DNA of 64,000 nt from Tyto alba (GCF_018691265.1 NW_024881300.1:6213546-6277545); one strand, 5' to 3'; positions 12,609-25,439 are shown, counted from the stretch's first letter. Notes: generated from the sequence alone by a model not told the origin. Numbers and translations: made by a program.

Positions 12609-13592
12609 TTAACAGGAATTTAATTATCTTGATTATTGATGATAGATGGAATCATCAGCTAGTAGTGGTCTCTGTGTGTGTTTAGGCTTTTGAATACTGG
12701 AGTGTAAGACATAATTGAAAATACCCTGAGAATCTTGTGTTGTACTCTGCGACAGTTTCATGGTTCATCCAGGATTGACTCTAGAAACCTCTCACACATC
12801 AGCCCATTCTTGGAACAGTCTCTGGTGCCTTTTCAGCTTTTCATGGAGGATATGCAGGCCCATCAACACTGCTCTAAATATATTCTGCTCTGTCCTGTAG
12901 TACCACTGCAGAAATTTTGCTAACCCTCTGACTTTCTGGGTTTGTGAAATACTTGAAGGGGTAGCAGCGGATTTGTTTTGGTACATTAAGATTTGTGTGT
13001 CCATACACACAAGATTCATCTTCTTCCTCCCCTCTTTGAAAGTGCTGCTGCTTAGGCTTCTAGAAAAAAACCCTGGTAAGTCTATTGGGAGATAGGTTTA
13101 GAGAACAAAACCATGTTAGATGGTCATATATATATAACTTTGAGCATGGTAGCATATGGAGAGGCAGGAAAAAGAAATCTCTGCAGCCATGAATATGCAT
13201 GCATCCAGCGTGACTATGCTTAATTCTTCTATATGTAATATGTACCTTCTTTCAAAGGGACAAAGAACTTTCCCAGCTACCATGTGATGTTTATGGTTCA
13301 AAATTCAAATATATCTTTCTAGTAGGATTGATATGGGAGGCAGTTGGGTACACATTCCAGCAGGATCACCTTTTTCATAAAAATATATGTAATACTTTCA
13401 ACTTTAGCTAGTAGCATAACTTAAAAATATGGTTAATCTTATTATCATGTTTAGTTTTAAGCATATGAAATACTACTATCATCTTGAGAGTGATGCTCAA
13501 GAATGTAATGTATGTACATATGTAGACAGTGCATATGTGTTGCTGGCTTGGGGTCTTGATTACTACAAAATTCTTGAAAATACCTTTTGGGG
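12609..13592. other. AT-rich unique sequence
   Basis: No gene or interspersed repeat recognised. A donor-like CTG|GTAAGT occurs at 13076 after a pyrimidine-rich stretch, without a convincing exon. Confidence 0.5.
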
Positions 13593-13661
13593 TTTTTTTT
13601 TTTGTTTTTTTTTGTTTTTTTTTTTTTTGTTTTTTGTTTTTTGTTTTTTGTTTTTTTTTTT
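13593..13661 (+). repeat. Poly-T with (GTTTTTT)n
   Basis: A 69 bp run made of T blocks broken by single G, settling into a seven-base unit. It produces the phenylalanine-rich part of the 100-codon plus-strand frame at 13429-13731, which is therefore not a gene. Confidence 0.95.
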
Positions 13662-14589
13662 ATTTATCCAGTTCTGTTATGTTCTTTTCAGGAAACATAA
13701 GCTAATTGGTGTCTCATGCAGTTTCCAATGAATAATCAAGGTATCGAGTTAAATTAAAGTGAACAGCATCTACCCATAACAGCAGGTGCAAAATTGTCAC
13801 TAATTATGAATTTGCTGGGTTCAGTAGTGACTATGCATGAATTATGTCGTATTCATTAAAAGAAACATTCAGAGCCCAATAGATGACAAGAAGAAAAAAA
13901 TATCATTAGACTGTTTCTCCAAAATGAATTAATATTACTGAGATCTGCAGGTGAAGACAACTGTAGAAGGATGAAGTATTATTTTATCTATATGCCTGCC
14001 AATGTTTTTGCTAGAAAAACAGTTGTTTTCCTACTAGTTTAGAAAACAATAACAAATTCCAGCACAAATATTCTATCATTCTTCCTAGAGGAAGAGGATT
14101 TGTATGTAGGTGTTGTCTTAAATAGATGTGAGAAATTTCTATGCGTATGTTCCTCGTAGAAGTGGAAAAATCTTGTTTTCAATACTCTTCTACTTTTTTT
14201 CCTGGTTATACCCATAACGAAAGGGGAGGAGTGAATACTTTTAATATGTATGTTTTAAATTATTTTTAATTAACTTTCGTTCATCAAATGAGAATATAAA
14301 AAGTAAAGCTAGGATACAAAGTAACCATTACATATTAACTGCATTTTGGATTACCAGGACTTAAAAATGAACACCATGAGCTCTATATTACCAAAATGAC
14401 AATTTTCTGAACCTGAAGAATTATTTCAGATGATCTGTGAGAAAGTCCAGTGCAAGATTACAGTTGTTCTGGAATCTAACCATAATGGAGTAACTATTGA
14501 AAGTCTTGGACTTCATTCCTCCAAACCCCCCTTAAGTAAAGCTTTTCCTTATGATAGAAATGTTGATGTCTTAAACATCAGGTTATAAA
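13662..14589. other. AT-rich sequence with a conserved-element-like block
   Basis: No gene. Around 13780-13870 the text has several homeodomain-type TAAT/ATTA cores, an ATGCAT, and a 7 bp inverted pair GTCACTA (13796) / TAGTGAC (13825). Nothing recognised in the remainder. Confidence 0.4.
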
Positions 14590-15425
14590 GAGAGAAGTAG
14601 TGTGTCCATGAAGAACCTGTTCATTGCCTGTTCATCCTCCTGACTGCTCTTGACCGCAACTCTTTGGGTGTGACCATCCAGCCAAATCCTTCTGTCCATG
14701 GTCCATCCATCAAATCCATGTCTCTCCAATTTAGAGAAAAGGATGTTATGCGGGACAATGTTAAAAGCTTTGCACAAGTCCAGGTAGATGATGTCAGTTG
14801 CTCTTCCCTTATCCACCAACGCTGTGACCCCATTGTAGAAGGCCACCAGATTCATCAGGCACTTCTGAAGCCATGTTGGCTGTCACTGGTCACCTCCTTA
14901 TTTTCCATGAGCCTAGCATATTTTCCAGGAGGATCCATGCAGTGATCTTGCAGGGCTCAGAGGTGAAACTGACTGGTCTGTAGTTCCCCAGCTCCTCTTT
15001 ATTTTACTTTTTAAAAATGGGGTTATATTTTCCCTTTTCCAGTCAGTGGGAACTTCACGGGACTCCCATGACTTCTCAAATATGATGGATAGTGGCTTAG
15101 GCACTTCATCCACCAGTTCTCTTAGGACCCGTGGAGACATTTCATCAGGTCCCATGGACTTGTGCACCTTCAGGTTCCTTAGATGGTCTTGAACCTCAAC
15201 TTCTCCTACAGTGGGCGGTTTTTCATTCCCCAAGTCCCTGCTTTTTCCTTCTATGTCTCGAGTGGTGTGGCTGGAGCATTTGCCGGTGAAGACAGAGGCA
15301 AAAGAGTCGTTGAGTACCTCAGCCTTCTCCATATTCCAGGTAACCAGGTCTCCTGTTTCCTTCTGGAGAGGGCCCACATTTTCTCTAGTCTTCCTTTTAT
15401 CACTGAGGTACCTATAGCTATGTAC
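14590..15425 (-). mobile_element. CR1 LINE fragment (ORF2, endonuclease-RT linker and N-terminal RT)
   Basis: Minus-strand translation gives CR1 ORF2 text in the expected order: [19 protein letters not shown], then [58 protein letters not shown] and, after a broken stretch, [20 protein letters not shown]. The last contains RT motif A; the second Asp usual in CR1 (KAFD) is Asn here. The element is truncated at both ends: no endonuclease domain, no catalytic YADD/FADD motif and no 3' tail. Between about 14,990 and 14,860 the frame shifts and meets a stop before returning to the original frame. It is a dead copy; one 154-codon block (14913-15377) is still open, so it is of moderate rather than great age. 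Confidence 0.93.
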
Positions 15426-18400
15426 CCATAGAATGTTTAAAAAGCAGAGAAAACTTAAATAGAATAAGCACTAATAGTGCTCCTAATATTTTCCATTTGG
15501 TGTCTGAATTCAGCGTCAAGGAAAAATCTCATTATCTTGTTTTAGTAGTGATTATTTTTCAGTGTTCCATAATTTGAAAGTAAAATGAGATTTCACAACA
15601 AAAGTGGCTTTTGTTTCTGCTGGTGAGAACTGAACCAGTGAACACTTGCACCCGTAACGTTTTTCGTATCTTTACAACAGTTCGTCCAAGCAGCTGTCCT
15701 CCATCCAAGACTACTAGGGGACTTTTTGGTATGTTCAGCCATTTCCTGAACAATCTCAAAGCCTTCTGAAATATTAGTTGATTTTTCAAGTATAAGAGCC
15801 TTTTTTTAGGTGGTGTTAAACCTACTAGAATAAGTTTAATGTCTTTCTACAGGGAAGATGAAACAGTAAAATGGGCCTATTTTCTCCCACTGGTCTATTC
15901 CCTCATGTTCAGTAAGTGTCTTGAATGAATTTGTTCTCAACTAATTGCTTGCTTTTGCTTCAGATAAGAGCTAGTAAAATAGCTGCATGTAATTATGATA
16001 TCTTCTTAATAAGCCTTCCATTTGTTTAAACTTTAAAAAGGCAGCTGAAAATATACTGTACATTATCATATGAAAGAACTGCAGAAAGCACTTCTCTCTT
16101 CAAAGTGCAGAGTGGACTTGTGTCAAAGTGATTTCAAGTGAAGCGGAGGTTAAAAAAAAAAGGCCTTTTTGACCATGGGACATTCAAAGATGATTTTGAT
16201 TAATACAAACACATTTCATCATTTGTACTTGAAAACAGTTTAAATTACCTTGCAACCAGGACCACTGTACTTTATTAGTTTTGTATTCACTTTCATTAAC
16301 TCAGTACTTACAACAGCATGGATTCACTTAGTTTAAATAGTTTGGTTTTTTGTTTTTAGCTGGTGGCACAGAGAGGACTTTTCACAGGAAGCTTACAGGC
16401 ACTTACTGCAGCCCTAATTCAGTGTTTCTACTTTCTAAGCCCTCCATCTGCCTGTAATTATACATCATGGGTATAAATCAGCATTCCTTGTACTTCAAAA
16501 TTAAATAATGAAAGGTGACAGTGCTAACTGAGGAGAACGATAAGATATGCTGTCAAAACTGAAAGTCTGTGCCTCAGTTTCATCCATGAAAAATTCCCTA
16601 CTTCACAAAACAAAAGGCTTGGACAAAAGACCATACGTTCTGTTCATATTACATGAAAAATAGTGTCCAGAAATTTTTCTAAGATATGGAAAATGTGAGA
16701 AGACTTGAAAAATATGTGGAGAAAACATCCCATGAATTTTAATTGAAATGCAAGAAAGAACAAAGTGCTTGTGTATGTAACAGCTTTGAGAACAAGATAT
16801 TTGCTATAGAGTAGTATAACTGGAATACTTTAACTGTTCTTAGCCTGCAATCTCATTAGTTCTCATACTTGCATATTTCCCATACTTATGCAAAACCCTT
16901 CAAACTTTTCATTTAGAAACATTAGTTTAGAAACCCTTTTCACCATGAATTGGTGCTACTTCTAGGAGAACTGAGCTCTGGTGCTACTTGATATTGGTTC
17001 TCAGTGGAAGTCAAAAGATTAATGTTCCAGAACTTAGATACGTATTTTAATTTTAAATGCTGCACAGATACCTAGTTTTCCTTCTATTTACTCACAGAAT
17101 AGCCCTCGAGATGGTTCAAGTATAAATATTATGAATATTTCTGTTTAGAACTTGCCTGAAAACACTGATGGGAAAACAAATGCTAATCTCTACAAAACTA
17201 CAAAATAAATGCGTGTAAAGCTATGCAGTCCAGGAAAGGTACACAAGTGTAGGCATGCATGATGTTACTTCATATGTAAAGTCATGAAAAGCTTGATTCC
17301 AGTTTAAGTAAATCAGTGGAGATTTTTCTGTGGTTTTCAACAGATTGGTGGCTCCAAGATGGCTCAAAACATGGGGAGGAGGGATTAGAAATATCTAGGT
17401 GCCAACAGACCCAAATAGACATATTGTTTTCATATCTTTAGCGCAGTTAAGAAAGTAAATATTTTTGGAAATTATAATTTAAGGTGCAATAAAATAGCTT
17501 GAGGAAACAGTTGGAGGAAAACACAATTTTTGGTGTTTTCCTCTTTATTTTTTTTTTTCTTTTCCCCTTGCCTTTGCTGTTTTGTATCCCGTTTGTTTCT
17601 GAAGCACCATCTAAGAGTTGTGAATATGACTGGGATTTTCTGAAGCACCTGAGGGCATCTTTTCCTTGGTGTATTAGATATCAAGGAAGCCATCTATATC
17701 CTTAAAGACCTAAGGAACCCTGACAGTCTGCGTTCAGGTAGAGAAGTGCAGTGACTTTGAAGTGAAGAAGTATTTGGAAATTAGACTGCTTTTAAAAATG
17801 TTGTTATAAAAGTGCAACAAGAGCTGTTGGATTTGCATTTAGTCTGAAATCTCTTTTTATGAGTTTGTGCAACAGTTTCATAGGCCTTGCTTGTAATAAT
17901 AATTAAAGCAAAAATACAGTGAGTTTTTATTTCCCTGTCACTTTTGCATTTATACAAACACCAAGACTCTTTGCTTTGATGCTTTGATGAACCGAGTCCC
18001 ATATTACTGGGATTTAGTTTAACTTGTATGAAAATGATGCTTCTGTAATCAGTACTCATGAAGAGAAGCTAATACAAGTATTTACATTAAAGCATGTATT
18101 TTGTGCCAGAGAACTACACAGCTATTAAACACTGACTGAATCCTACAGTTGAGGGTAGGAGTGGGGGAATTAAGTAGACAGTGGAATGCTACTCTGAAAT
18201 GCAGTGTTGCAAGTTTACATTATAGTGGCAGTATTCAATCAGTATTTTTAATTCTTTCAATTACTGAAATCTCTAGAGTACATAATGGTGTGGAATATAC
18301 ACATGTATCTGTAATAAACAATATGTATCTTGAAGAAATGGATTTAGTTTTGGCAACAACGTGATAGGGAGATCAAAGAGCTAGCTGGCATTAAAATGAT

Positions 18401-18681
18401 TTAGATACATTTGTCATAGGCAGCTGTTATGCTAATCTCATTTATGCAGTTGTCAGCTGATAGGTTCTGATGAGCCAGCTTAGTGGGAAAATCATTAGTA
18501 GATCCCTATTGTGATAAATGTTATTTATTACTGTCAAATGGTATTAATGTTTGATTCAAAGATGGGAAATGGGCATCATCTACATGAAGTTCATCCATTC
18601 ATGGTCAACGATGACAAAGGGAGCTGTTGAATTCCAGCCAAAGGAACTTCATTTCTGTAAGAAAAAAGAATAATGGATTTA

Positions 18682-18689
18682 ATTTGCAT
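18682..18689 (-). promoter_or_regulatory. POU octamer match (ATGCAAAT on minus)
   Basis: The plus strand reads ATTTGCAT, the exact complement of the octamer bound by POU/Oct factors. It lies at the right edge of a block with two CAGCTG E-boxes at 18421-18426 and 18454-18459 and an ATGCTAAT between them. Single octamers occur by chance; the context makes this one worth listing. Confidence 0.3.
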
Positions 18690-19381
18690 ATGTTTTAAAA
18701 GGGTAATGAAGTAATATGATGTTTATCTTGGTTGAAGAGTGGTAATTTTTGCTGGCATGGCTCCAGCAACATTTGAGTCATTGTGCAGCATTTGCTGTTC
18801 AGTTGCTGGTTGTGGAAGGGGCTTTTCAAAGCAGCAGGTGCATAAGGGGGGAGAAAACTAAAATGATTTATTCATTAGGCCAAAAAATGAGCAATCTTGG
18901 TGTGTTTTCCCTTACCCTCCAGAAATATATTTGCAGCCATCTTCCTTCATTTTTCTTCTGCTACATCAATATCTTTTTCTCTTCCTGCCTATGGCATTGC
19001 CTCTTGAATTACACATAGATCCACACAGATTTCCACTCCATCTTTGTTGTGATTTGACTTTTTTTCCACTTCACCTAAACAGAAAAATGCATAGACAGTA
19101 GCATCCCATTTCAAACTATCAGTCAGATAGAAGTTGGGAGATGGTCACATATGGCTGTAAAATTGAGTATTTTTAATTTATTTTTTTCTTTTTTAAAAGA
19201 GAAAACCCCAGTATTTTGGCAAATTAACTGTGCAGCTGGTTTGTAAGTTGTTGAAAAGTCTTCCCTCTGCTTGTGAATTTGCATGGAGACATCCCTCTTT
19301 CTCCTCTCTACTCCAATACAGCTGCAGTGCTGTAATCTAGTTCTAATTTTTTTAAGTTAAAATACCCCAAGAAACAAAACA

Positions 19382-19463
19382 CCACAAGTTTTAATAATTT
19401 TGTAAATAAATAATTAAGTACTCCACAAGTTTTAAATAATTTTGTAAATAAATAATGAAGTGA
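19382..19463 (+). repeat. Tandem duplication, two copies, period 41
   Basis: CCACAAGTTTTAATAATTTT begins at 19382 and recurs at 19423 with one extra A; the following TGTAAATAAATAAT is shared too. The copies differ by a few bases, so the duplication is fairly recent. Confidence 0.9.
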
Positions 19464-20902
19464 CAATGGTAATCTAAGGAAGAATTGACCAATAAAGTAC
19501 TGTAGTTAACACTAAGAAAACCAGAATCCCATACCTCTTTCTGCTAGTTCTGTCCTGAGCCACTCATTAATAGCCTTCATATTTGAGTAATAAGAAATTC
19601 TTGATATTCAATACAATCTTTCTCTTTTTAAAGGCAGGCAGATGCTAAATTGTCGTTGATTTTTAGCAAGAAATGAGTGTACTATCCTTTAATCTAGACA
19701 TACTCAAATCCCTGTGGAAAACAATCAGAATACTTTCAGTTGCCAGTAGTGGTATTGGAGCATGGATGGAGATAGGTACTGTATGTAATTATGTAAATTA
19801 AGCCTAGTAATTCATATCTTGCAAATGAACTGGTAACACTGAATACTCTGTAAAACATGTAGACAAAATACTACAGGGGGTTATGCATGTCTTGACTTTA
19901 AAGAATTTGTATCACCTTTTAGTGATGTGTGTGCTCTGGATTCATGAAGTTTCTGGGAAGTTTTCAAGTTTAACTCTAAAAAGGCATCTACACTGTTAAT
20001 TTTTGAGGTTATCAAAAAACCTGTTACCATTCAGAGAACTGCAAAGGAAGTGCAGTGCAGTGCTGCAAATAAAAAGTCATCCTGGAAATTGCTGCTGCCT
20101 AAAGGTTTCCTGACCAGTCTCAGCCCCATGCCTAAGACATCTCATGAGGCTGCTCTCAATAACACACTTACCTGTCTGAGGCAGAATTCTTTTATGATGG
20201 CAACTGGGGTCTGCCATCCAGAGTATGAGGCTGTGCATACCCGGTGGGTTACCGTGCTACCAGGCAGGATTGATCAGGCTGGGTTTGTACGTTCTCTAAG
20301 TGGATATAGAAGCATATATGTTTGCTCCACTTACAGTCTCTCAAGAAGCTGATCTTTGAGTGGTGTAGACATAGCTGCTGAATATTTGCGACTGTTTGCC
20401 TAAGCATTGCTAAGTCTTTCAGACCTCGTAAACAAGACTTACCAAAGATCCCCAAGTTACCAAAACATGAATCCTGACTTGCTATGAATTATTGCAACAC
20501 CACTGCCTCATGATCCATGTTTACTGCTATCCTATTCTTAGTACGGTATGAGAATCTGCTCCATCTTTACTGTGATTTTTAGACCAAAAAAATGTTACAA
20601 TAAATATGTATAAGCTGTTTCTCCAAACAGCTGCATCTCTTGGAGGCTTGTTGCAGCTAGCTCTCCAAGTTTTCTGAGTTTGGATCCGAATCCATTTCCT
20701 TCGCTACTGTCCCCCCTTTGTATGTGCTTAGATAAGTGGTTTCCTTGGTTACTTCTGGCAGAAATTACTGTTGACCATAAACTGCTATTAGGATGTTATT
20801 TAGTACAATATATGGAATGTAAGATCTCAGATCTTATCTGTTTCCTAATTAGTTCCTGGCACGTCTCAAGGTTTTTGTGTTGTGTTGTTTGTTTGTTTGT
20901 TT

Positions 20903-20922
20903 CCCCCCCCCCCCCCCCCCCC
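20903..20922 (+). repeat. Poly-C tract (20 nt) after (GTTT)n
   Basis: Twenty consecutive C follow four to five GTTT units at 20885-20902. The minus strand is a run of 20 G and could form a G-quadruplex. Confidence 0.95.
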
Positions 20923-23900
20923 AGCTGTGAACATACTAGTTTGAGTTAAGATAGATTTAAAAATCTTGCTGTGGGATAGCACACATATCTTTAGCTTACT
21001 TTGATAGTTCTCAGAGGCTGTTCCTCAAAGTAGATAGATTTGTCTCAATCTGTCTTTCCATTGAGATGTGTTGGGCTTGCTCCATTTGTTGTGGTAAGAG
21101 TTGCTTTGTAGGTCATAGGAGATAAGCGTAGATCTTGTTGAGAGATTTGCTTGTCAAACTGTGTGATATATTCCATGACTACTAACTTCTGGAGAGTGTG
21201 GGATTGTTATGACATGTATAATGTACTGTAGGATTCATTCTGAAACCACTGAAATTCATCACTCACACTGGCATATTGAAGCACTAGTTTATTAAGGGTA
21301 CTGAAAGTAGCTAGAAATGCTTCCAGCTTACTAATAGATAGTTGACTAGTTAACTCTGATATCAGGATTATCTCTGGAAATGGTGCAAGATAGTCAGTAA
21401 ACGAACATGTTTCAGTGTTTTTTTTTTCCTTTCTTTTTTCCTTCTCAGATGCTGCTTGCTTTTCTGTGGTGTCACTTTTAGCGTTGGGGTCAATACTGTC
21501 CTTTTTTGGGGGTAATTTTATTAGTCCTGCAGCACTGTGGACCGTATTTGTAAGGCAAGTGACTTTCTGTTTGGCAGATTGTTCTTGTAACATTTAGTGA
21601 ATTCTAGGTAAAACTTGAATTTCTGTTAAGAGGTGACAGTCTTGTAACTGTAATGTGGAACAGATTTGTGCTAGTTCTCTCTACTGCAGAGGATTAAATG
21701 GTATCTTGTAAAGTCATCCTTAAGCTGACAAAGTATATTTTTTGCTTCTTAAAAAAAAAAAAATATCCCTTGCTTTAGCTAAGAATTTTCATATGTGAGG
21801 TGATGAAACTTTTCTTGGTTGTGTGCAGTTTGTTGCAAGGACATGTGACCTAAGAGTTATCTGCAGAAGAACTTGTGGATGATTTAAAGGGGGAAAGGCA
21901 ACAGCTGCACTATCAGAAGTTTGCTGGTTTGACATTCAGAGAGAAGTCTCTTAAAGAAATTGGAGGAAAACAAACTGTAGGATCAGCCAGCAACAATATT
22001 GAGGACAGAGAAGAAGGAGGTGCTACTGTGATCTCTGTAGAAAGCAGTAAGGCAGCAGAGCAATGAAATTCTCTTGCCTTCAGTCCAGATCCAGTCTTGT
22101 GGTCTGAGGCTTGTGGTGTAGTGGGGTAAAGGTAAATGTATCTCTCAGCATCCTGATGCTGCAGCTAAAGAGGGTAGCTCCTTCTGCAACCTTTCACTCT
22201 GCCCCTGCCCCCCCGCCCAGTGTGGCATGGTACAGGGAAAAGGTGAGTTACTGAGAAACTATTATTGCTTATGGAGAGAGGAAAAACAAGACAACAGGAG
22301 CAGCAATTAAAGGGAGGAACTTAAAGGCAGATATTAGGGTGGGTTTTTTTAAAGACTTAAGGCAAATATGAGGGTAACTTTGTCCATTTAGAAATTAATC
22401 AGATATTGATTACTTTGAATTTGATACCGGTGATGATGAGCATTTAAAATACATGATGACATATACAGGCAGGGAGGTGGGGAAATGGCTTATTCACTTA
22501 CAGATCTGTTGCAAGAGAATTAACAGTAAAATGTAAGGAAGACTGAAAATACTAAAATAACATCTGTGTTAAAACCGCAAAGGTTTTTAGGGCATGTACT
22601 GTACTTTTTGGAAACATTCTTTTTGTACTTGGCATCTCATGATGCATTTCAGAACAGCTTGCATAAAGTCATCAGTTGTCATCTGCTTTCTGATCAAAAA
22701 CTGGTGGATTAGTTTTTGACAAGTCTGGTCTGTATCACTATCCTCCACTGTAGTCTCTTAGGCTTGCTTGCCTATAAGCAAACATCTGTGTAAAATTATT
22801 TGCAATCAACAGTGATGCTTTCTCCCTGAGGACACAGTAGGCAGATTTTTTATAAGTTTACATGTAGGCAGATTCCAGTATACTTAAATGCTGAATCTTT
22901 AGACCTTTGCATCATTTGAAGTCATACAAAGTGAGTGGAAATCACTCTAGACTGTGAGGAAACTTTATTTTAATTCCTTTTTTAGGCTCACATATAATAT
23001 GGTAATGGCCATGCTAAAGAGCATACATCCACAGGAGATGCATTCTTCAGAGGGACCTCATCCATTCCACTAAGTAGAGCCCTGAGACCATCCTCTACTG
23101 ATTTAAATTATTTTCTTTCAAAGCCAGTGGTAATGATACAAGGTATCAATACGTGATTCTGTTTATCAGATACATATGTTTATAACTGTCACTTGGAAAT
23201 CCAAGCTTCATATAGAAAAGAAGGCATTGCAGTAAGTAACTTGTTAAGTAAGACTGTAATTATGCAAGATATGTTACAGAACTGCAATATAAATGAATCA
23301 ATGGTAGCAAAATAATTCTTGTTCCTTCTGAGAACAACTAAATAGCTTATTTAGGGAATAAAATTATCCTCTGAAGTAGGCAATACCATTTAGCAAGTTC
23401 AGTTTACCACTGCTGTACAGTTTTTACATAGCAAGTATTTCTAGGCCTTATATAATGCCATTGGCTTGGTTTTCTTCTATTTTGTCTGGGTTTTGGAAAT
23501 TATTAAAATTGTTACTATCTTATTCCAGCAAGAATTGTTCTCTTTCTCCAAATAGGTCCCATACATTAGTAGTCTGAATACCTTTCACAGTAACTGTGAC
23601 TGGTCAACTGAGTCTGGTTTTAAAAAGTTTCTGCATCTCTTCCGTCATACTGATAATTGTACACGTGTGCATGTACACACACCCCCTCAAAAAATCCAAA
23701 TGCATATGCTTCTCATCTAACATCTTGATTTAAGAGGATACAAAATAGAGGTGTGTATCATAAACTTTGAATGATTTGACTAGGAAATACAACAAATGAT
23801 AAAATTTAATAAAAAGAAATGGTCCAAATACTTTCCTTGCTTGTCAGGTGATAAAAATAGAGAGTACTGCCAGCTCTCATTAAGTTTGCTGGCTCCTCTC

Positions 23901-25439
23901 CTGGTTTTGAGCTACTTTCAGTGATCTGTTCTTGTCAGAGGAGAGAGATCAAATGCATGAGAGCCTTCACAGCAAGGGGTTCCCTCCAAAAGCATGTTTT
24001 CTACAATTATTCTGCTTGCCCAATGAGATTAGAAAGGCCTCTAAGGGAAGAGTGGCATCCTCTAAACTCCTAAAGCCACTTGTAGCACTTAATGCTTTCC
24101 CAGAAAGGGGTTAAAAAAGATAGAATTTGAAAATACATCTAAGTAATAACGCTTTCACTTTTATTTTTCTTCTTTCCCTCTCTCCCTTCAACCTAAGGCA
24201 TTGCTGTTGAATTCCTTTGAGACCATATTAGAGCTAATGGAAGCCAGTCATGTTTGGATAATTAATGCAGATGACAGGAACACAACCTGTATATTTGCAG
24301 GTGGTTATCATATCAAGTGAACTCATCTCTCCCAATTCACTTTATCTGGCTAGTTGGTAGTTAGTGTTGTATTTAAATTATTTCACTGCATTTTTCTTTG
24401 TTGGGATTCTGATCTGTAGTAGTTAATAGTCACTTTATGGAGACTGAAATTACATTACATTACAACTGACACTTCTAGGATTAATTTTACAACTTGTGAT
24501 TTTAATTTCAGTGAAAATGTATTTAAAACTAACTCTTGTCAGATTTTCAAATTAAACATAATGGAAGTTGATAATATTCTAATAATATTAATCTGGTTTT
24601 GTTACTTACTAAGGCTGGTATGAAAAGACTATTCGGGATAAGAAAATAGATTAAAAAAAAATATTTAGCAGTGTTGCTACAGAAATCATATAATGTTTTA
24701 TAAATCTGGTGACTTAACACAGTTATGCCATGTGGTAATTCTGGAGATATTGTATATATTGAGAACATGCCTAGACAACTGAGGGCCAACCTCTTTTCCT
24801 CTGAAGCTGGTAAGAATCTTTGATTTCCAGGAGGACTTTGGTCAGACCTGGATAAAAGAACCAAAGCTGTTTTGGAAAGCAACCCAGCAAGCTGAGGGAA
24901 TGAGTGGTGGCCTTGCATATTGTGTAGTCCTTGTGGATTAAAGTATGATTTCAGGGGATGTGCTGTGACAAGGTATGTTACCCGAGTCATAAACAATTTC
25001 TTGCAATTTCAAAAACGCATTAGCAGGGACTTGTCCATGAAGTATCTATGCCATTAATATGGGCTTGGACAAGCATGCAGTGGGAGGAGATGAGTTATTA
25101 ATTCTAATAGTTCAATTTACTCTTTTTTTTCCTCTGGGTAACGGTGGTGCTGACCATCATCTGCCAGGTCACCCATATAGTACGATGTGAAATTACTTTT
25201 GATACATCAGCACTGCTGCATGACATCCAGCACTCCTGACCATCACTTGATATACCCACTCTGATAATGCTGGTCATCATGATACTTAGGTTTTCTCTCT
25301 GCACTTTATGTAATCAGTAAATAGATTTATTGAGGCAAATAGCTTTCCTGAATTCCCTTCAACTCACTATATTTCCTTCACTCTAAGTTAATGTATTCTT
25401 TCCCTTATATTCTCCTCAATATTCTGTATATTTCAAAAA
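20923..25439. other. AT-rich unique sequence, no gene recognised
   Basis: No repeat family recognised. The 128-codon minus-strand frame at 21207-21593 and the 149-codon frame at 24547-24996 resemble no protein I know. A strong acceptor followed 22 nt later by a strong donor lies at 22221-22242. A conserved-element-like block is at 24190-24330. Confidence 0.5.

Larger units (their letters stand above)
15426..20902. other. AT-rich unique sequence, no gene recognised
   Basis: No repeat family recognised. It contains an exon-like segment at 15853-15911, a block at 18370-18690 dense in E-box and POU-type motifs, and a 41 bp tandem duplication at 19382-19463. All are treated in the findings. Confidence 0.5.

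Noticed and set aside
13429..13731. 100-codon plus-strand frame
   Set aside because: Its second half is the translation of the poly-T/(GTTTTTT)n tract.
20050..20352. 100-codon plus-strand frame in a GC-richer patch
   Set aside because: Mixed composition looks more protein-like than most, but no family was recognised and there is no supporting start or splice context.
21207..21593. 128-codon minus-strand frame with lysine/glutamate-rich centre
   Set aside because: The charged centre is the complement of a T/C-rich tract; no homology recognised and the length is compatible with chance. A translated search would settle it.
24547..24996. 149-codon minus-strand open frame
   Set aside because: No domain or family resemblance, no splice context. 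About one to a few frames of this size are expected by chance in 64 kb of six-frame AT-rich DNA.
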